Shown: in pieces, positions 61,917 through 64,000 of the stretch
Layout of the letters: each line of letters opens with the position of its first letter
Numbering within the stretch: the stretch's first letter is position 1
Assembly: GCA_027533425.1 (NCBI GenBank)
Contig: JAPZUD010000003.1
Span: forward strand, 146,983-210,982
DNA: 64,000 nucleotides
Direction of reading: 5' to 3'
DNA from: Beijerinckiaceae bacterium
GTDB taxonomy: Bacteria; Pseudomonadota; Alphaproteobacteria; Rhizobiales; Beijerinckiaceae
The notes under the pieces: generated by a model
Seen by the model: only the letters and a program-made list of their open reading frames with translations
The model's database searches: none
Told to the model about the DNA's origin: nothing
Translations under genes and position numbers: made by a program

Positions 61917-63485
61917 ATGTTCCCGATCAACGACTCGATGAGCACCAATATCGCGATCCTTCAGCGCACGAACGAGCTGTTTGATCTCACCCAGAAGCGC
62001 GTCGCCTCCGGCAAGAGCGTGTTCACCGCGGCCGATGACACCACGCGCTACCGCGTGAGCGAGAACCTTCTCGGCCGCAGCCGCCAGCTCTCGAGCATCA
62101 ACAACAACATCTCCCTCGGCCTCGCCACGCTCGAAACGACCGATAACACGCTCAAACAGATGCTGGGGCTGATCGATTCGGCACTGACGCTGGTCTCGAA
62201 AGCGCAGAATGAAGGCACCAACGGCGTCCGCGCCGCGACCTCGACCGCCGCGCTCGACCCGACCAGCGTAGTCACGGGTGTCGTGGTGGGCTCCCGCCTC
62301 TCGATCACCTCGGATGCCGGCAAGACCTTCTCCTACACGTTCAATTCCACAACCGTGACCTGGGGCGAGATCGCCAATGCGCTCAATGCGGCGAATATCG
62401 GCGTTGTCGCGGACTTCATTCCCGGCAGCGTGGCCGGCACCAGCAATCTCCGGTTCCGGGCCCTGAACGACAAGGACTTCTCCTTCGACGCCCTGACCGA
62501 CCAGGCCGTGATGGACGACCTTGCCGGCCTGACCACGCCGACCGGCCAGGTCTTCAACCCGAACAACCTGTTCGCAAACGGCCTGGCGGCCCCCGCGGCT
62601 GGCGAAAGCGGCTTCACCCTGGCCTATGGCGGCCATGTCACCGGCAATGCCGGCGGCGGTGTCACGCTGGCCACGGTCATCCCGGCCGGCTCGAGCATCG
62701 TCTTCGAGGATGGCAACGGCTCCTACCGCACCATCAATTATGGTGTCGCCACCACGGTCGGGCAGTTCATCACCGACGTGACCGCACTCGGCGCCGGAAT
62801 CAAGGCCGAGCTCGTCAACCAGACCGGCGGCGCCGGCGGCCCGCTGCAGCTGCGCATGCGCAACATGAATGGCGGCAACATGAACATCGTGGCCGCCAGC
62901 GGCGGCTTTGCCGCGGCCGGCGTGCTGGGTATGAGCGGCATCATCACCGGCTACACCGCACCGCTTTCGCAGAACAACGCTCTGCGCCTGGCCTATGGCC
63001 AGCAATATGACGCCATCATCGAAAACATCGATGAACTGGCCCGCAGCAACCCGGTCCCGGAAGGCCGTAACCTGCTCCAGGGCGAGAATGTCGCCGTCAT
63101 GCTGGATGAATATGCGTCGAGCCCGCTGAAGCTGGCCGGGGTGATGCTCACGGCGTCCGGCCTGCTGACGATGGTCCAGCCGGGCGCGACATGGATCAAT
63201 GACGGCAACATCCAGGCCTCCGCCACCCAGTCGCGGCAGGCACAGACCGTGCTGCTGCAATTGCAGGCGCAGTTCGCGACCTTCAACAACTACATCCGCT
63301 CGCGCTATGACCTGAACAAGGCCTATCAGGGCGATACCAAGACCCAGGGCGACGAGATCGTGGCTGCCGATCCGAGCGAGGAAAGCGCCAGCCTCGTCGC
63401 GCTTCAGACGCGCCAGCAATTCGCCGTCCAGGCCCTCTCGATCGGCAACCAGGCCCAGCAATCGCTGCTGCGCCTGCTGGGCTGA
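61917..63485 (+). CDS. Flagellin (long form)
   Basis: The 522-residue filament protein has the N-terminal D0/D1 helices (NIAILQRTNELFDLTQKRVASGKSVFTAADDTTRYRVSENLLGRS...INNNISLGLATLETTDNTLKQM) and the C-terminal counterpart (LQAQFATFNNYIRSRYDLNKAYQGD...QTRQQFAVQALSIGNQAQQSLLRLLG). A central insert of about 300 residues contains two IN-motif-like modules (SRLSITSDAGKTFSYTFNS and GSSIVFEDGNGSYRTINYG). ATG 61917 is chosen because AGAAGG lies eight bases upstream, whereas ATG 61911 is too close. It is followed by a terminator and a second flagellin gene. Confidence 0.93.
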   Translation: MFPINDSMSTNIAILQRTNELFDLTQKRVASGKSVFTAADDTTRYRVSENLLGRSRQLSSINNNISLGLATLETTDNTLKQMLGLIDSALTLVSKAQNEGTNGVRAATSTAALDPTSVVTGVVVGSRLSITSDAGKTFSYTFNSTTVTWGEIANALNAANIGVVADFIPGSVAGTSNLRFRALNDKDFSFDALTDQAVMDDLAGLTTPTGQVFNPNNLFANGLAAPAAGESGFTLAYGGHVTGNAGGGVTLATVIPAGSSIVFEDGNGSYRTINYGVATTVGQFITDVTALGAGIKAELVNQTGGAGGPLQLRMRNMNGGNMNIVAASGGFAAAGVLGMSGIITGYTAPLSQNNALRLAYGQQYDAIIENIDELARSNPVPEGRNLLQGENVAVMLDEYASSPLKLAGVMLTASGLLTMVQPGATWINDGNIQASATQSRQAQTVLLQLQAQFATFNNYIRSRYDLNKAYQGDTKTQGDEIVAADPSEESASLVALQTRQQFAVQALSIGNQAQQSLLRLLG

Positions 63486-63522
63486 CCGGCCCGGAAGACC
63501 GGAAACAGGTCAGACAAAGCAA

Positions 63523-63550
63523 AAGGGGCCCGCGCGGCCCCTTACGTTTT
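63523..63550 (+). terminator. Rho-independent terminator after the first flagellin
   Basis: AAGGGGCC and GGCCCCTT form a perfect 8-bp stem with a five-base loop, followed by ACGTTTTG. It lies 38 bases past the flagellin stop. GTTAA-AC-TTAAC, an inverted repeat, follows immediately at 63551-63562. Confidence 0.8.
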
Positions 63551-63733
63551 GTTAAACTTAACAAGGAATGACCTGTTTACTCTAATTGCTGTTCCCGGGC
63601 ATTCGAGCTTCCCGTTTAAGACTGATTTAGAATCCCACGATGCACCTTCACCGGCGTCGAAGGGCAGTTTTGCGCTGCGCCTTCGCCAAGCCTGGCCAGG
63701 ATGGCCATTCAACTTGCAACAGAAGGTGCAACC

Positions 63734-64000
63734 ATGTCTGTCGTTTTCAATGCCGCCACTGCGGCCAACGTCAATATCCTCCAGACGACCAACCGTCTCT
63801 TCCAGATCTCCCAGAAGCGTGTTGCCACGGGCAAGGCGATCTTCGGCGCGGCCGATGATGCCACCAAGTACACGATGTCGGAGACGATGCTGAGCCGCTC
63901 GTCGAACCTCAACCGCGTCAACAACAACATCTCGACGGCCCTCAAGACCCTTGAGTCGACCGATCTCGCCCTGAAGCAGATCCGCAACCTGCTCCAGCAG
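63734..64000 (+). CDS. Second flagellin, N-terminal part (cut by window end)
   Basis: The 89 codons present encode SVVFNAATAANVNILQTTNR, QISQKRVATGKAIFGAADDATKYTMSE and NNNISTALKTLESTDLALKQI, the flagellin D0/D1 N-terminus. It is clearly paralogous to the upstream flagellin but begins with a different first 12 residues. AGAAGG precedes ATG 63734 at normal distance, in the same ribosome-site context as the first flagellin. The gene continues beyond the window, so length and completeness are unknown. Confidence 0.92.
   Translation, partial: MSVVFNAATAANVNILQTTNRLFQISQKRVATGKAIFGAADDATKYTMSETMLSRSSNLNRVNNNISTALKTLESTDLALKQIRNLLQQ

Noticed and set aside
63700..63733. Sigma-54 promoter before the second flagellin (TGGCCATTCAACTTGCAA)
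   Set aside because: The GG and GC are 11, not 10, bases apart, and a start site there would fall in or beyond the ribosome site.

Overview
The window is GC-rich chromosomal DNA from an alphaproteobacterium, probably a motile heterotroph of the Rhizobiales/Rhodospirillales/Caulobacterales type. The evidence is the fliX/flgI divergent pair next to a dksA whose zinc cysteines are mostly lost, the many ABC and TRAP uptake systems with LysR, Lrp and GntR regulators, and an opgC-type gene. I recognise no rRNA, tRNA, CRISPR array, insertion sequence or prophage. No gene-free stretch exceeds 300 bases. Both ends cut genes: an HlyD-type adaptor at the left and a second flagellin at the right.

Layout: (1) 1-8.4 kb is a type I secretion locus. 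It holds a truncated hlyD, a large Ala/Gly-rich protein with 29-residue repeats, a PrtD-type ABC exporter, a TPR/OmpA-like envelope protein, and a fusion of a degenerate protein kinase, a membrane helix and an SUMF1 (FGE-sulfatase fold) domain. (2) 8.4-20.8 kb is on the minus strand. Ten tightly coupled genes run from an Lrp regulator to a cupin and encode an HcnABC/opine-oxidase-like dehydrogenase with accessory enzymes. Upstream of them lie an aminotransferase, a GhrA-like reductase and a GNAT enzyme. The same palindrome lies upstream of the lrp gene and of the aminotransferase. (3) 21-30.2 kb, plus strand: aldehyde dehydrogenase, HAD hydrolase, PuuB-like oxidase and a peptide/opine-class ABC importer. 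(4) 30.2-41.8 kb: an Lrp regulator divergent from a cystathionine gamma-synthase-family enzyme, a TadG-like vWA protein, a Rieske oxygenase, OpgC, a Vgb-like propeller, an SGNH hydrolase and two tandem chemoreceptors. (5) 42-45.6 kb: mmsA and a nitronate monooxygenase opposite a LysR regulator.

(6) 45.6-55.6 kb is a hexuronate catabolic region: uxaA, a LysE exporter, uxuA, TRAP dctMQP, a GntR regulator and uxuB. An identical 15-bp palindrome lies upstream of uxaA and between gntR and uxuB. An AT-rich DUF2971 gene has been inserted, almost without spacer, between uxaA and lysE. (7) 55.6-64 kb: a CHASE2 adenylate/guanylate cyclase, dksA and a flagellar block (fliX, flgI, rod-binding protein, FlgN-like chaperone, FlaG-like protein, two flagellins) with a clear sigma-54-type promoter and candidate enhancer sites between fliX and flgI.

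The least explained parts are the secretion locus with its pseudokinase-SUMF1 protein and the lone DUF2971 insertion. Function calls rest on motifs and domain order read by eye; no database search was possible.
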